Origin: an uncultured Dorea sp.
GTDB lineage: Bacteria > Bacillota > Clostridia > Lachnospirales > Lachnospiraceae
Length of the DNA stretch: 64,000 nucleotides
Assembly (NCBI GenBank): GCA_910585725.1
Contig: CAJUFA010000006.1
Span: forward strand, 1-64,000
Reading direction: 5' to 3'
Shown: positions 33,046 through 41,852 of the stretch, in pieces
Layout of the letters: every line of letters starts with the position of its first letter
How positions within the stretch are numbered: position 1 is the first letter of the stretch
The notes under the pieces: model-generated
What the model saw: only the letters and a program-made list of their open reading frames with translations
The model's database searches: none
What the model was told of the DNA's origin: nothing
Position numbers and translations under genes: made by a program

Positions 33046-34002
33046 ATTATTGATTTAAAAGACCAGTATTTTGGTACGGAGATCGAGATGACAGGCATCA
33101 CCCGGCAGCATGCAGCGAAGGCAGTTGCAGAACTGTTCGGAACCCGCCCGGAATATATGGGCAGTTATTATGAGGTCTGGCAGGTGAGGGACCGGGAAGG
33201 GAAAGTATGGAAATTTACTTATGACGGAAGTATTACGACGCAGGCCAGGCGAAATGGGCGTTACTGCGCTGCATCTTCAGATTACAGTACGGAGATGGTG
33301 AGCCCAAAACTGGAATACAATGAGATGGGAAAACTGCAGGAAGTGGTGCGGTGTCTGAGAAAGAGCGGAGGCCGGGTAAACTCTTCCTGCGGGATGCATG
33401 TTCATGTGGATGCATCGAACCATACGCCAAGAAGTATCAAGAATGCCCTGACGATTATGTATTCCAAAGAAGATATTTTGTTCAAGGCCCTGAAAGTGCA
33501 GACAAACAGAGAGTGGCGGTATTGCCAGAAAGTGCGCCCTGCTGTGCTGGAAGAGATCCGGAACATGCCGAACAGCACCATTTCCATGGAGAAATTGAAA
33601 CGGGCATGGTATGAGGGGCGTGACGGGAGCCAGATTCACTATGACCAAACGAGATATTATGCATTGAATGTCCATGCCGTGTTTTCCAAAGGGACGCTGG
33701 AATGGAGATGTTTTGAGAGCACGCTTCATGCGGGCAAGGTGAGGGCGAACATTACGCTTGCCCTTGCCATATCTGCACAGGCGATCAATCAGAAATGCAC
33801 GCATATGAAAAAGACGGAGATTTCCGAGAACCCCTGTTTCACATTCCGCACGTTCCTGCTCCGGCTGGGGCTGATCGGGCCGGAGTATAAAAATGTTCGG
33901 GAGCATCTTCTGGCGAATCTGGAGGGGGACCGGGCATGGAGGTATGATAAAAGTAATTATGAGTGTCTGAGACGTGGGAATGAGACGGAGAGGGAACGGT
34001 AG
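33046..34002 (+). CDS. Amidoligase family enzyme (COOH-NH2 ligase type)
   Basis: ATP-grasp-like glutamine-synthetase-fold ligase that joins a carboxyl and an amine, probably on a peptide or cell-wall target. Conserved features: FGTEIEMTGITR at the N-terminus, NSSCGMHVHVDAS (~105), and NVHAVFSKGTLEWRCFEST (~205). The catalytic EIE lies upstream of the first ATG (33088). The frame is open back to 33040 with only ATT codons (33046, 33049) as possible starts, with AGGCAGG ~10 bases upstream. The next gene is a gamma-glutamylcyclotransferase, a partnership already described for this family. Confidence 0.8.
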   Translation: MIDLKDQYFGTEIEMTGITRQHAAKAVAELFGTRPEYMGSYYEVWQVRDREGKVWKFTYDGSITTQARRNGRYCAASSDYSTEMVSPKLEYNEMGKLQEVVRCLRKSGGRVNSSCGMHVHVDASNHTPRSIKNALTIMYSKEDILFKALKVQTNREWRYCQKVRPAVLEEIRNMPNSTISMEKLKRAWYEGRDGSQIHYDQTRYYALNVHAVFSKGTLEWRCFESTLHAGKVRANITLALAISAQAINQKCTHMKKTEISENPCFTFRTFLLRLGLIGPEYKNVREHLLANLEGDRAWRYDKSNYECLRRGNETERER

Positions 34003-34017
34003 AAGGGAGAGGTAAAA

Positions 34018-34551
34018 ATGGGAGAACAGTTATATTTTGCTTATGGCAGCAACATGAATCTGGATCAGATGGAATTCCGGTGTCCGGATGCGGAAGTGGC
34101 AGGAAATGTCAGGCTTAAGGATTACCGTCTGGCGTTTTGTGGCAGAGGCTCCGGGAATGGGGTTGCCACAATCTTACCGGAAAAGGGCAGCCATGTAGAT
34201 GGAGTGTTATGGAAGATTACCCGGGAATGTGAGAAAAGTTTAGATCTTTATGAAGGATATCCCCATTTATATGGAAAAGAAAGGATCCATGTCAAAGACA
34301 GGGAAGGGACGGTTTCAGAAGTTATGGTATATACCATGAATGCCCCTTATAAGGGCCAGCCGTCCAGTCCATCCCAGGTATATCTGGATGGGATTTTAGA
34401 AGGGTGCAGGCAGAATGGCATCCGGATTGGAAATGTGTGGGAAGCGGTGAAACGCACCAAAGCAGAAGAAAAAGCGATGAAATGCACCAAAGCGGAAGAG
34501 AGGACAGGGAAACCGATTTCCGGGAACAGAAAAAAGTATAGGGAAAGATAG
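34018..34551 (+). CDS. Gamma-glutamylcyclotransferase-like (AIG2/GGCT) protein
   Basis: 177 residues with the GGCT fold: YFAYGSNMNLDQM near the N-terminus (YGSN substrate loop), a strand-rich middle and DLYEGYPHLY with the catalytic Glu (~83). The family cyclises gamma-glutamyl amines to 5-oxoproline. The last ~35 residues are a basic tail with a short repeat (KRTKAEEKA, KCTKAEER). It follows the amidoligase by 15 bases with GGAGAGG upstream, and would undo or trim the ligase product. A terminator follows. Confidence 0.88.
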   Translation: MGEQLYFAYGSNMNLDQMEFRCPDAEVAGNVRLKDYRLAFCGRGSGNGVATILPEKGSHVDGVLWKITRECEKSLDLYEGYPHLYGKERIHVKDREGTVSEVMVYTMNAPYKGQPSSPSQVYLDGILEGCRQNGIRIGNVWEAVKRTKAEEKAMKCTKAEERTGKPISGNRKKYRER

Positions 34552-34554
34552 CAG

Positions 34555-34586
34555 ACCGCAGGGAAAATAAATTACCTGCGGTTTTG
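34555..34586 (+). terminator. Terminator after the GGCT gene
   Basis: ACCGCAGG (34555-34562) / CCTGCGGT (34575-34582) followed by TTTTG. Confidence 0.85.
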
Positions 34587-34716
34587 TGTTGATTTGATAT
34601 GTAAGTCTGCCATCAGCATTTATAGATATAAATATGCAGAGCTGTATGACAAAAAACTTATATATGAGAAGAGATATTTTCAGAGAAATAGTAAATTGAG
34701 AGAAAAGGAGAAGTGA

Positions 34717-37700
34717 ATGAGAATAAATGAAATGAAGATGAGGATTGCTGCGTTTGGACTTGCCATGCTGATGGCAGTAAGTCCTTTTGGAAGCGCAGCC
34801 TATGTGTCGGCGGCAGAAACAGCAGAGATAACGGAGAAGACGGCCGCTGACGGAAAGTCAGAAACGTCCCGTGTAGAACCAAAAGATATCACCAGGAGTG
34901 TAAAAGATGATGCTTTTATGCCGGAGACCTGCATGGAGGGAATCCAGTATGATGCAGAAAAGGAAGATGTGACGCTGACATCTATCAAAACAAAAGACGG
35001 CAGCGCTTACCAGCCGGGAAAAGCGGGAACTTATCTTGCGGAATATATGGTAGTGCCCAAGGACCAGAGGGACAGTTATATGGTTTCCCGAACGATTACC
35101 CTGACAGAGACGGAAGGGGAATCCCATGCCGGAGAGAATGGCGGTAAGGGCCAGAAAGAAGATACAGAAGCTGAAGACGATTCCGAGAGCAGCCGGCAGT
35201 CAGAAGGTTTGGGAGAGCCGGAGGTAATGATTACGAGTCTGGATGAAACGGATACGGAGGAAGATCTTGAACAGCTGGAGGAAGATATCGAGGAAGGAAA
35301 TATCATGATCCTTTCCGCAGCCCAGGTCTTTTCCGCCAGGTCCGCCGGAGCCGGTGTGAATCTGGAGAAGGGCGAGACTCTGTGGTATCCATCCAACCTT
35401 GGGCATTATAATACTTGTAAGTTCTATGTAAACGGTAAGCTTGCCTATTGCATCCAGTCCCATAAGGCATCCCCGCCGAGCGGCGCTTACGTGGCGCAGG
35501 TGCTGGACTCTAACAAGAACCTGCAGAAAGCTCTTTATTATGGCTATGGCGGCGCCGGTGATATTTCCGCTTCTTATCTGGCAGGTAAGAGTGCGGATGA
35601 AAGATATATTTATACCCATATCGCCGCAAGTTACGCTTACGCAGGCGACCATGCGTTTGAAGGATGTACTTATGAGAACCTGGTTAATGCCGGAGTGATT
35701 GCCTACATCAATTATCTGTTTGGGATGGAGGAACCGCCGAAGGGGGAGCTGTCCTTATCAATGAACAGTGTAAAGGCTGCGCGGGAAGGCAACAGACAGA
35801 GCACTCCGGATATGAAATTAAATGGAGACCATCGGAATTATATTACCATTACAGTACCGGAGAATGTAACCATCCACAATCATACCAAAGGCACTGCCCA
35901 GACAAATGGAAGCATGAATGTGTATGGCGGAGATACCTTTTATCTGGACGCAGGACTTGATGTGACGGGCAGCTATTCTTCCGGGAATCTTTATGGTTCT
36001 GTTGGGGAAACCTGGAGGACCCTGGTAGTATCTACCGGGAATGAGAAACAGGATATCGGTGTGTTTGAATCCGAATCTGCAGCGCCGGTCAGTTTCCAGG
36101 TGGAATGGCTGAAACTGGCAAGAGTGGAACTGACAAAGAAAGATTCCGATACGCAGAATGTCCTGCCCGGAGCAGTTTACGGCATTTATACTGATGAGCA
36201 GTGCAGGAACCTGTTGATGGAGATGCCAGTTACCGGAACGAATGGGAAAGCAGTCAGCGATTATTTTGACGCCGCATTAAAAACGGTATATGTAAGAGAG
36301 CTCATTGCCCCGGCAGGATACGTGAGAGATCCGGAGGTTTATCCGGTGGCTGTGGAGACCGGAAAAGTATCTGCAGCGGCTGTGGCGGACGACTGTGTAA
36401 AAGGAAGCATCCACATTAATAAGATTGACCGTGAAACGACCCGGTTTCTTCCGCAGGGAGACAGCGTACTGGCAGGAGCGGTCTATGGATTATACGCAAG
36501 GGAAGATATCGTGCATCCGGACGGGAAAACAGGAGTCCTGCACAGGAAAGGCAGCCTGATCGCACAGGGAACCATTAAGAGAGACGGTACTTTAGATTTT
36601 ACGGATCTGTATCTTGGGAAAATGTTTGTGAAAGAGATCACCCCGCCGGAAGGGTACATTCTGGATTCTACCGAATATGAGACAGAGCTTACTTATGAAG
36701 GGCAGGAGAAACCCGTGGTTACCCGAAGCCTGACCGTTCAGGAACAGGTAAAGAAACGTGCGTTTCAGCTGATTAAGGTCAGCGAGGACGGGGACCAGAC
36801 AGAAACCGACTTGGTAGCAAACGCAGGATTTAAAGTTTATCTGGTCAGCAGCCTGTCTAAAGTGAAAAGTGGAGAAAAGAAACCATCGAAAGGTACAGAA
36901 TTTATAGCATCTGATTTCAGGGATTATGATTTCAATAAGGAACAGACAGCGGTTACTTATGAGAATGGGAAAGCAGTTCCGGTTCCAGAGTTGGTTACAG
37001 ATTCCAAGGGCTATGCGGTTAGCCCGGAACTTCCGTACGGTCTTTATGTCGTAGTTGAGAGTACTGTGCCGGAGAATCTGAAAAAAGTAGATCCATTTCT
37101 TGTAAAAGTGGATGAGGACAGCCGGGAGCCAATGCAGTGGAGGGCATTTGATGACCGTCCGTTTGAGTTCCAGATGAAGATCGTGAAGAAAGATGCGCAG
37201 ACCGGAAATACGGTGCTGAAGGCAGGGACCTCTTATAAAATCTATGATTGTAAAAAGAAATCTTATGTGGAGCAGGTCATCCAGTATCCGAAGAAAGAGA
37301 AGGTCAGCGTGTTTACCACTAATGAAGAGGGATATCTGGTTACACCGGAGGAATTAAAGGCGTCTACCTACCGTATCGAAGAGACAAAGGCGCCGGTAGG
37401 ATTTGTGAAGCAGGGCAGTGAGATGGCGTTGTTTGACGGCAAAGAGATGCGTTCGGCAGAGGTGGTCACAGGCAGAGGAAGATACGAGGAAAACCCAACG
37501 GAGGTGGTCGAGGTTGCAATCGCATCCAACACAGCGCATCAGATTGATCCGGACACAGGCGCGTCCATAGTGGAGGTAGACCAGTCCAACGATGAGCAGG
37601 TGGGAAGCCTTACCCTGACAAAAACAGGGGAGCAGCCTGCAGGAGTCGTGGGAGACTCGATTCTGGACCAGGTGAAATCCATGCTTACCGGAATCAAAGA

Positions 37701-39468
37701 CGCCATCACCGGAACAGAATCCATGGGGATCCACCGTGGATTAAAATATGAAGAGTCTGGCGTGGAGGGGGCAGAGTTCGAACTCCATGCGAAGAATACG
37801 ATTTATTCGCCGGATGGTGCCAAAGATGAAAAAGGCAATCCGGTTGTACGGTATGCAAAAGATGACCTAGTTGCGAAATTGACGACCGGAGCAGATGGAA
37901 AAGCAGTGGTGAATAACCTGCCCCTGGGTTCCTACTATCTGAAAGAAACAAAAGCGGGGGAACATTTTATATTGAACACAGAAGTAAAAGAAATTACTTT
38001 AACCGCAGAGGATGATACGCAGGCGGTGGTATATAAAGGTATTTCTTATAAAAATGAGCGGCAGAAGATGAAAGTGACGGTCAATAAGAAAGATGCTGTG
38101 TCAGGAGAAACACTGGAGGGTGTAATATTTGGGTTATATGCCGGTGAGGATCTCGTATCCGGCCAGGGCAAGATCTTGATTGAAAAAGATACGTTACTCG
38201 AGACCAAAGCTACGGATGAGGAAGGAAAGGTAACCTTTGACAGCGATCTGTACCATGGAAAATATTATGTGAAAGAGGAACAGCGTCTGAAAGGATATCT
38301 TCCGAATGAGGATGTCTGGGAGTTTGAAGCTGTTTACAGTGATCAAAACGTGGATGTGCTGACTTTTGAGTATGAGATGGAGAACCAGCCTACAGAATCC
38401 CACTTCACCAAGAAAGATGCCACTACCGGAGAAGAGCTTCCGGGTGCGGTGCTTCAGATTATAGACCAGGATGGCAGCATAGTGGAAGAATGGACCAGTA
38501 CGAAAGAACCGCATGTGGTTTACGGTCTGCCGGAGGGGACCTATACCCTGCATGAAGAGCTGGCCCCGTATGAGGATGGATATGTGTCGGCTTCCGATGT
38601 TACTTTTGAGGTATTGGAAGATGGCAGTGTTGCGGAGGTAGAAATGCTGGATGAGTATTCTAAAATCGATATCTCCAAGACCGATCTGACCACCGGGGAA
38701 GAGATTCCGGGCGCGACCCTGCAGATCATTGACAAGGACGGGAAAGTCCTGGAGGAATGGGTGACGGACGGGAAACCGCACCGTGTGGAGAAACTTCCGG
38801 TAAAAGAGGAACTGACACTCCGTGAGATCAGTGCGCCGGATGGTTACATTGTAGCAGAAGAAGTGAAGTTTACACTGGATGATACCATGGAAGTACAGAA
38901 AGCAGAGATGAAGGATGATTACCTATATGGGAAACTCATGCTCATTAAGACTGACGGGGAGACCGGGAAAGCATTGGCAGGAGCCGAATTTGAGATCCGT
39001 AATAAGACCACGGGAATGACAATGGAAACGCTGGTCACAGATGCACAAGGCAGGGCTGAGAGCAGTGACCTGCTGATCGGCACTTATGGAACGGAAGGAC
39101 TTCAGGAATTATTTGAATACGAATGTGTGGAAACAAAAGCGCCCGAAGGTTATGCATTGGATGATACGGTGCATCCGGTTAAATTTGAGTTAAAAGATCA
39201 GACAGGCGACCATATCGTGGTGACGCTTGAAATTCAGAACAAACCGGCTGAAGAAGCGCCTGCAGTGCCAAAGACCGGCGATATCCCATGGCTCCCGATG
39301 GTGCTTGCAGTGACAAGCATTGGTGCGGTTATCTTCTTTGTGATGGTAACTTTAAAGAAGCATCAGGCTAAGCAGATGACGGAAACGAATCCGGATGAAC
39401 CGGATGGAACAGACGGAGGAATGCTGAAGGCGGCTGCAGAGTCTTTGGATGAGGATGGCTGTGAATAG
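34717..39468 (+). CDS. SpaA/Cna-B repeat surface adhesin with sortase signal
   Basis: 1583-residue wall-anchored protein. Signal peptide ~1-38; acidic low-complexity region ~45-200; a thioester-domain-like region ~220-340 with AYCIQSHKASPPSG (C245). The expected TQxA partner is THIAASYAYAG instead, so a thioester may not form. At least nine SpaA/Cna-B domains follow, each with TKKD/NKKD-type starts and ETxAPxGY-type ends (for example ETKAPVGFV, ETKAPEGYA). The C-terminus has VPKTGD (~1517-1522), a hydrophobic helix and a charged tail. A class B sortase overlaps its 3' end. Such proteins act as adhesins or pilin-like fibres. Confidence 0.9.
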   Translation: MRINEMKMRIAAFGLAMLMAVSPFGSAAYVSAAETAEITEKTAADGKSETSRVEPKDITRSVKDDAFMPETCMEGIQYDAEKEDVTLTSIKTKDGSAYQPGKAGTYLAEYMVVPKDQRDSYMVSRTITLTETEGESHAGENGGKGQKEDTEAEDDSESSRQSEGLGEPEVMITSLDETDTEEDLEQLEEDIEEGNIMILSAAQVFSARSAGAGVNLEKGETLWYPSNLGHYNTCKFYVNGKLAYCIQSHKASPPSGAYVAQVLDSNKNLQKALYYGYGGAGDISASYLAGKSADERYIYTHIAASYAYAGDHAFEGCTYENLVNAGVIAYINYLFGMEEPPKGELSLSMNSVKAAREGNRQSTPDMKLNGDHRNYITITVPENVTIHNHTKGTAQTNGSMNVYGGDTFYLDAGLDVTGSYSSGNLYGSVGETWRTLVVSTGNEKQDIGVFESESAAPVSFQVEWLKLARVELTKKDSDTQNVLPGAVYGIYTDEQCRNLLMEMPVTGTNGKAVSDYFDAALKTVYVRELIAPAGYVRDPEVYPVAVETGKVSAAAVADDCVKGSIHINKIDRETTRFLPQGDSVLAGAVYGLYAREDIVHPDGKTGVLHRKGSLIAQGTIKRDGTLDFTDLYLGKMFVKEITPPEGYILDSTEYETELTYEGQEKPVVTRSLTVQEQVKKRAFQLIKVSEDGDQTETDLVANAGFKVYLVSSLSKVKSGEKKPSKGTEFIASDFRDYDFNKEQTAVTYENGKAVPVPELVTDSKGYAVSPELPYGLYVVVESTVPENLKKVDPFLVKVDEDSREPMQWRAFDDRPFEFQMKIVKKDAQTGNTVLKAGTSYKIYDCKKKSYVEQVIQYPKKEKVSVFTTNEEGYLVTPEELKASTYRIEETKAPVGFVKQGSEMALFDGKEMRSAEVVTGRGRYEENPTEVVEVAIASNTAHQIDPDTGASIVEVDQSNDEQVGSLTLTKTGEQPAGVVGDSILDQVKSMLTGIKDAITGTESMGIHRGLKYEESGVEGAEFELHAKNTIYSPDGAKDEKGNPVVRYAKDDLVAKLTTGADGKAVVNNLPLGSYYLKETKAGEHFILNTEVKEITLTAEDDTQAVVYKGISYKNERQKMKVTVNKKDAVSGETLEGVIFGLYAGEDLVSGQGKILIEKDTLLETKATDEEGKVTFDSDLYHGKYYVKEEQRLKGYLPNEDVWEFEAVYSDQNVDVLTFEYEMENQPTESHFTKKDATTGEELPGAVLQIIDQDGSIVEEWTSTKEPHVVYGLPEGTYTLHEELAPYEDGYVSASDVTFEVLEDGSVAEVEMLDEYSKIDISKTDLTTGEEIPGATLQIIDKDGKVLEEWVTDGKPHRVEKLPVKEELTLREISAPDGYIVAEEVKFTLDDTMEVQKAEMKDDYLYGKLMLIKTDGETGKALAGAEFEIRNKTTGMTMETLVTDAQGRAESSDLLIGTYGTEGLQELFEYECVETKAPEGYALDDTVHPVKFELKDQTGDHIVVTLEIQNKPAEEAPAVPKTGDIPWLPMVLAVTSIGAVIFFVMVTLKKHQAKQMTETNPDEPDGTDGGMLKAAAESLDEDGCE

Positions 39469-40264
39469 ATATCGTTATTTGCAGGCAGTTCTGGCATTGG
39501 TCTTCGTAATGAGTGCCGGGATCCTGGCTTATCAGATCGTATATCTTCCGATGAAGAACCGGGAGGCGGTGGAACAGCTGAAAGAAGATTTCCCGGAGGG
39601 GGATCTTCCTTCGGGCGGTTCCTCCTCCCATGGAAACTCCTCACCGGCTGGAAAAGAAAAAGGAATTCCGACTGTAGATCTTGCTGCCCTTCGGGAGAAA
39701 TATCCGGATGTTCAGGGGTGGCTTGTCATTCCTGGCACAAATATAGATTATCCGGTGCTCCAGAGCAGGGAAACGAACCCGGAGTATTATCTGAAGCGTA
39801 ATTATAAGGGAGAATGGAATGCAAATGGAAGCCTGTTCCTGCAATGGAACTGTAAAGTGTCTGAAAGTAAAAATCTCATCGTCTACGGGCATAACATGAA
39901 CAGCGGGGCGATGTTCGGAAATCTGGATGATTTTGCAAATGCAGAGTATTGCAGGGAGCACGCCCAAATATTCTTCCAGATGACTGAAGGAGTTGCAGAA
40001 TATAGAATCGCAGCATTCATGAAAGCGGATGTTCGGATGTTCCCGTTCCAGCAGGCGGAGTTTTCAAGTGTGGAAGGGCTGAGGGATTATCTGGTTCAGG
40101 CAAAAGCCTTGAGTATGTTCAAGATGGAAGAAAATGATTCAGATTTGTTTGAGAATGGCAGGATAGCAGAACCGGATCAGGTGTTGACCCTGGTGACCTG
40201 CTCTTACGAGTGGAAAAACGCCAGGAATATCATTGTGGCAGTGAGGGAAGGGGTGGTAGAATAA
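39449..40264 (+). CDS. srtB: Class B sortase
   Basis: Membrane-anchored transpeptidase of 271 residues. One N-terminal helix (~8-30), a Gly/Ser-rich linker (~50-68), then the sortase domain with DVQGWLVIPGTNIDYPV, catalytic H148 in VYGHNMNSG, C251 in LVTCSYE, and Arg in WKNARNIIVAVR. The start overlaps the adhesin gene by 20 bases, so translation is coupled and the adhesin is its obvious substrate. Class B sortases in ICEs often accept xPxTG signals such as VPKTG here. Confidence 0.92.
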   Translation: MRMAVNRYRYLQAVLALVFVMSAGILAYQIVYLPMKNREAVEQLKEDFPEGDLPSGGSSSHGNSSPAGKEKGIPTVDLAALREKYPDVQGWLVIPGTNIDYPVLQSRETNPEYYLKRNYKGEWNANGSLFLQWNCKVSESKNLIVYGHNMNSGAMFGNLDDFANAEYCREHAQIFFQMTEGVAEYRIAAFMKADVRMFPFQQAEFSSVEGLRDYLVQAKALSMFKMEENDSDLFENGRIAEPDQVLTLVTCSYEWKNARNIIVAVREGVVE

Positions 40265-40267
40265 AAA

Positions 40268-40836
40268 GTGTTCGGTATTAACGTTTTCCGGAACAATTTG
40301 TGGAATCCTTCATCAAAAGTTTCGATTTTAGACGGCAGAAGGGTGTTCAAAAAAGATGAGGTTCAGAATAAGCAGTGACACAGTGCGTCAGAGTATCCAG
40401 CTTTGGACGGCGAGAAAGTGTTCAAAAGCAGAGGCTTCTGGAACAATTTGTGACACTCTTCATCAAAGATTCCGTCTTAGACGGCAGGAGAGTGTTCGAA
40501 AGAGGCAGGCTTCGGAACATTTTTGCAACGCCGCGTGGTATAAACGTAGAAAGTGTTTAAAAGTAATGGATTTGAGAGCAAATGGTGGCATAGTTCGTCA
40601 TAATATTCGGTTTTAAACGGCGGGGAAGTGTTCAAAAGCAACGATTTCTGGAACAATTTATGATTCAGTGCGTCAGCTTATCCAGTCCTAGACGGCGGGA
40701 AAGTGTTCAAAAACGACGTTTTTCTCCCCTGTATTAAATGCTGGAATGAGAGGATGTGAAAGTGTTCAAAAGTAGAGGCTTCTGGAACAATCTGTGGCCC
40801 TGTGTGTCAAAGTATCCGGCCCTAACCAATGGAATT
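40268..40836. repeat. Array of eight degenerate ~75-bp tandem repeats
   Basis: Units begin with GTGTTCAAAAG-like sequence at 40268, 40343, 40418, 40492, 40553, 40628, 40703 and 40762. A typical unit reads GTGTTCAAAAGCAG, then CTTCTGGAACAATTTGTG, a variable middle, then GACGGCGGGAAA. Five of the seven intervals are 74-75 bases, two are 59-61. No gene is supported here; short frames over it have no family look. Role unknown: iterons, a recombination scar or a decayed array are all possible. Confidence 0.8.
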
Positions 40837-40923
40837 GCGTTCAGAATTGACAAAGGTGTGATAAGATTTCTTTGTGACAGCTGGTACCTACCATAAAATA
40901 GCCAGCAACGAGGAGGAAAGCAT

Positions 40924-41295
40924 ATGTTATACACAAGGGAACAGAAAGCAGAATTAGAAGAAATGGCTGCAGCGTTCGGGGAGTATCTAAAAAATAGTGA
41001 ATATCTTGAGTTACTCTGGTCGAATAAGATCGGGTATATTTTACTGAAGCTCAGTATACCTGACCGAAGCCTTCCATTGGCGCCGGTGGTGATAGAGGAT
41101 GGGGAGATGCTGTATGAGGAACTTCTGATAGAGATAGCCAATGATGTATTGGAATACACAGGGAATGAACATGACAGGGCGAATGCAGACCCGTTGGAGA
41201 GGGAAGAAATAAAAAAGCGGTTTCATCCATATGTGGAACAATTCCCGCAATACCGGAAACTGGCAGAGGATATCCTGATGGGAAGGGAGCGATAA
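40924..41295 (+). CDS. Hypothetical ICE protein
   Basis: 123-residue soluble acidic protein starting MLYTREQKAELEEMAAAFGE. A hydrophobic core (IGYILLKLSI) sits between charged helices; the end is PYVEQFPQYRKLAEDIL. No known motif. GAGGAGGAAAG lies seven bases before the ATG. It is the first gene after the tandem-repeat array. Confidence 0.65.
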   Translation: MLYTREQKAELEEMAAAFGEYLKNSEYLELLWSNKIGYILLKLSIPDRSLPLAPVVIEDGEMLYEELLIEIANDVLEYTGNEHDRANADPLEREEIKKRFHPYVEQFPQYRKLAEDILMGRER

Positions 41296-41375
41296 GCAGG
41301 AAAGAAATGAGATAGCAAGGAACCGTTTGCCTTGGATAGCTGGCAAAGGGGATTTATCGAAAGGAGAGAAAATTT

Positions 41376-41717
41376 ATGTTGGAGATTGGTGCAATTGTAT
41401 GGGGAGTGCAGGATGTTTTGCGGGCCGTGGAGTTCTGGAGTCAGGCATTGCACTATCAGTTGAAATATCCGGCTACAGAAGGGTGGGCGATCCTGATCCC
41501 CACGGAGGGAACGGGGGTTCAGATATCCCTTAATAAGGTGTCTTCCCCGAAAGCAAAAAGGCATCATATAGATCTGTTCACAGACGACCAGGCGGGTGAA
41601 GTAGAGCGGCTGCTGGCATTGGGGGCGACAAGGAAGGCGTGGAATTACGAGCCGGGCGCCGATTATGTAGTGCTGCAGGATCCGGACGGAAATCCGTTCT
41701 GTGTGGTTCAGCGTTAG
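41376..41717 (+). CDS. Glyoxalase/VOC-fold protein
   Basis: 113 residues forming a single vicinal-oxygen-chelate domain: VWGVQDVLRAVEFWSQAL at the start, GWAILIP, HHIDLFTDD (possible metal His) and VVLQDPDGNPFCVVQ at the end. VOC proteins range from glyoxalases to antibiotic-binding resistance proteins; the substrate is not evident. AAAGGAG lies upstream of ATG 41376. A terminator follows before metK. Confidence 0.85.
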   Translation: MLEIGAIVWGVQDVLRAVEFWSQALHYQLKYPATEGWAILIPTEGTGVQISLNKVSSPKAKRHHIDLFTDDQAGEVERLLALGATRKAWNYEPGADYVVLQDPDGNPFCVVQR

Positions 41718-41755
41718 AGAAGAAACGGAAAATAACAAAATATTTATGGGTAACT

Positions 41756-41798
41756 GGCACAAGATATGTTCGATATGGGAATGTATCTTGTGCCTTTT
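41756..41798 (+). terminator. Terminator after the VOC gene
   Basis: GGCACAAGATA (41756-41766) / TATCTTGTGCC (41784-41794), perfect 11-bp stem with TTTT after it. Confidence 0.9.
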
Positions 41799-41852
41799 GA
41801 CGCCATGCAGCTTGTCGTATGGCAAAGGATTTGAAAAGGAAGGTGTTTGATA

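Noticed and set aside
40356..40616. 86-codon frame inside the tandem repeat
   Set aside because: The reading frame follows the repeat and has no initiation signal or family resemblance.
40268..40836. CRISPR array
   Set aside because: Repeats are ~75 bp, degenerate and contiguous, without unique spacers of constant length, and no cas genes are present.
41800..41852. SAM riboswitch before metK
   Set aside because: Only ~55 bases between terminator and start, with one small GCCAT/ATGGC hairpin; too short for any SAM riboswitch class I know.
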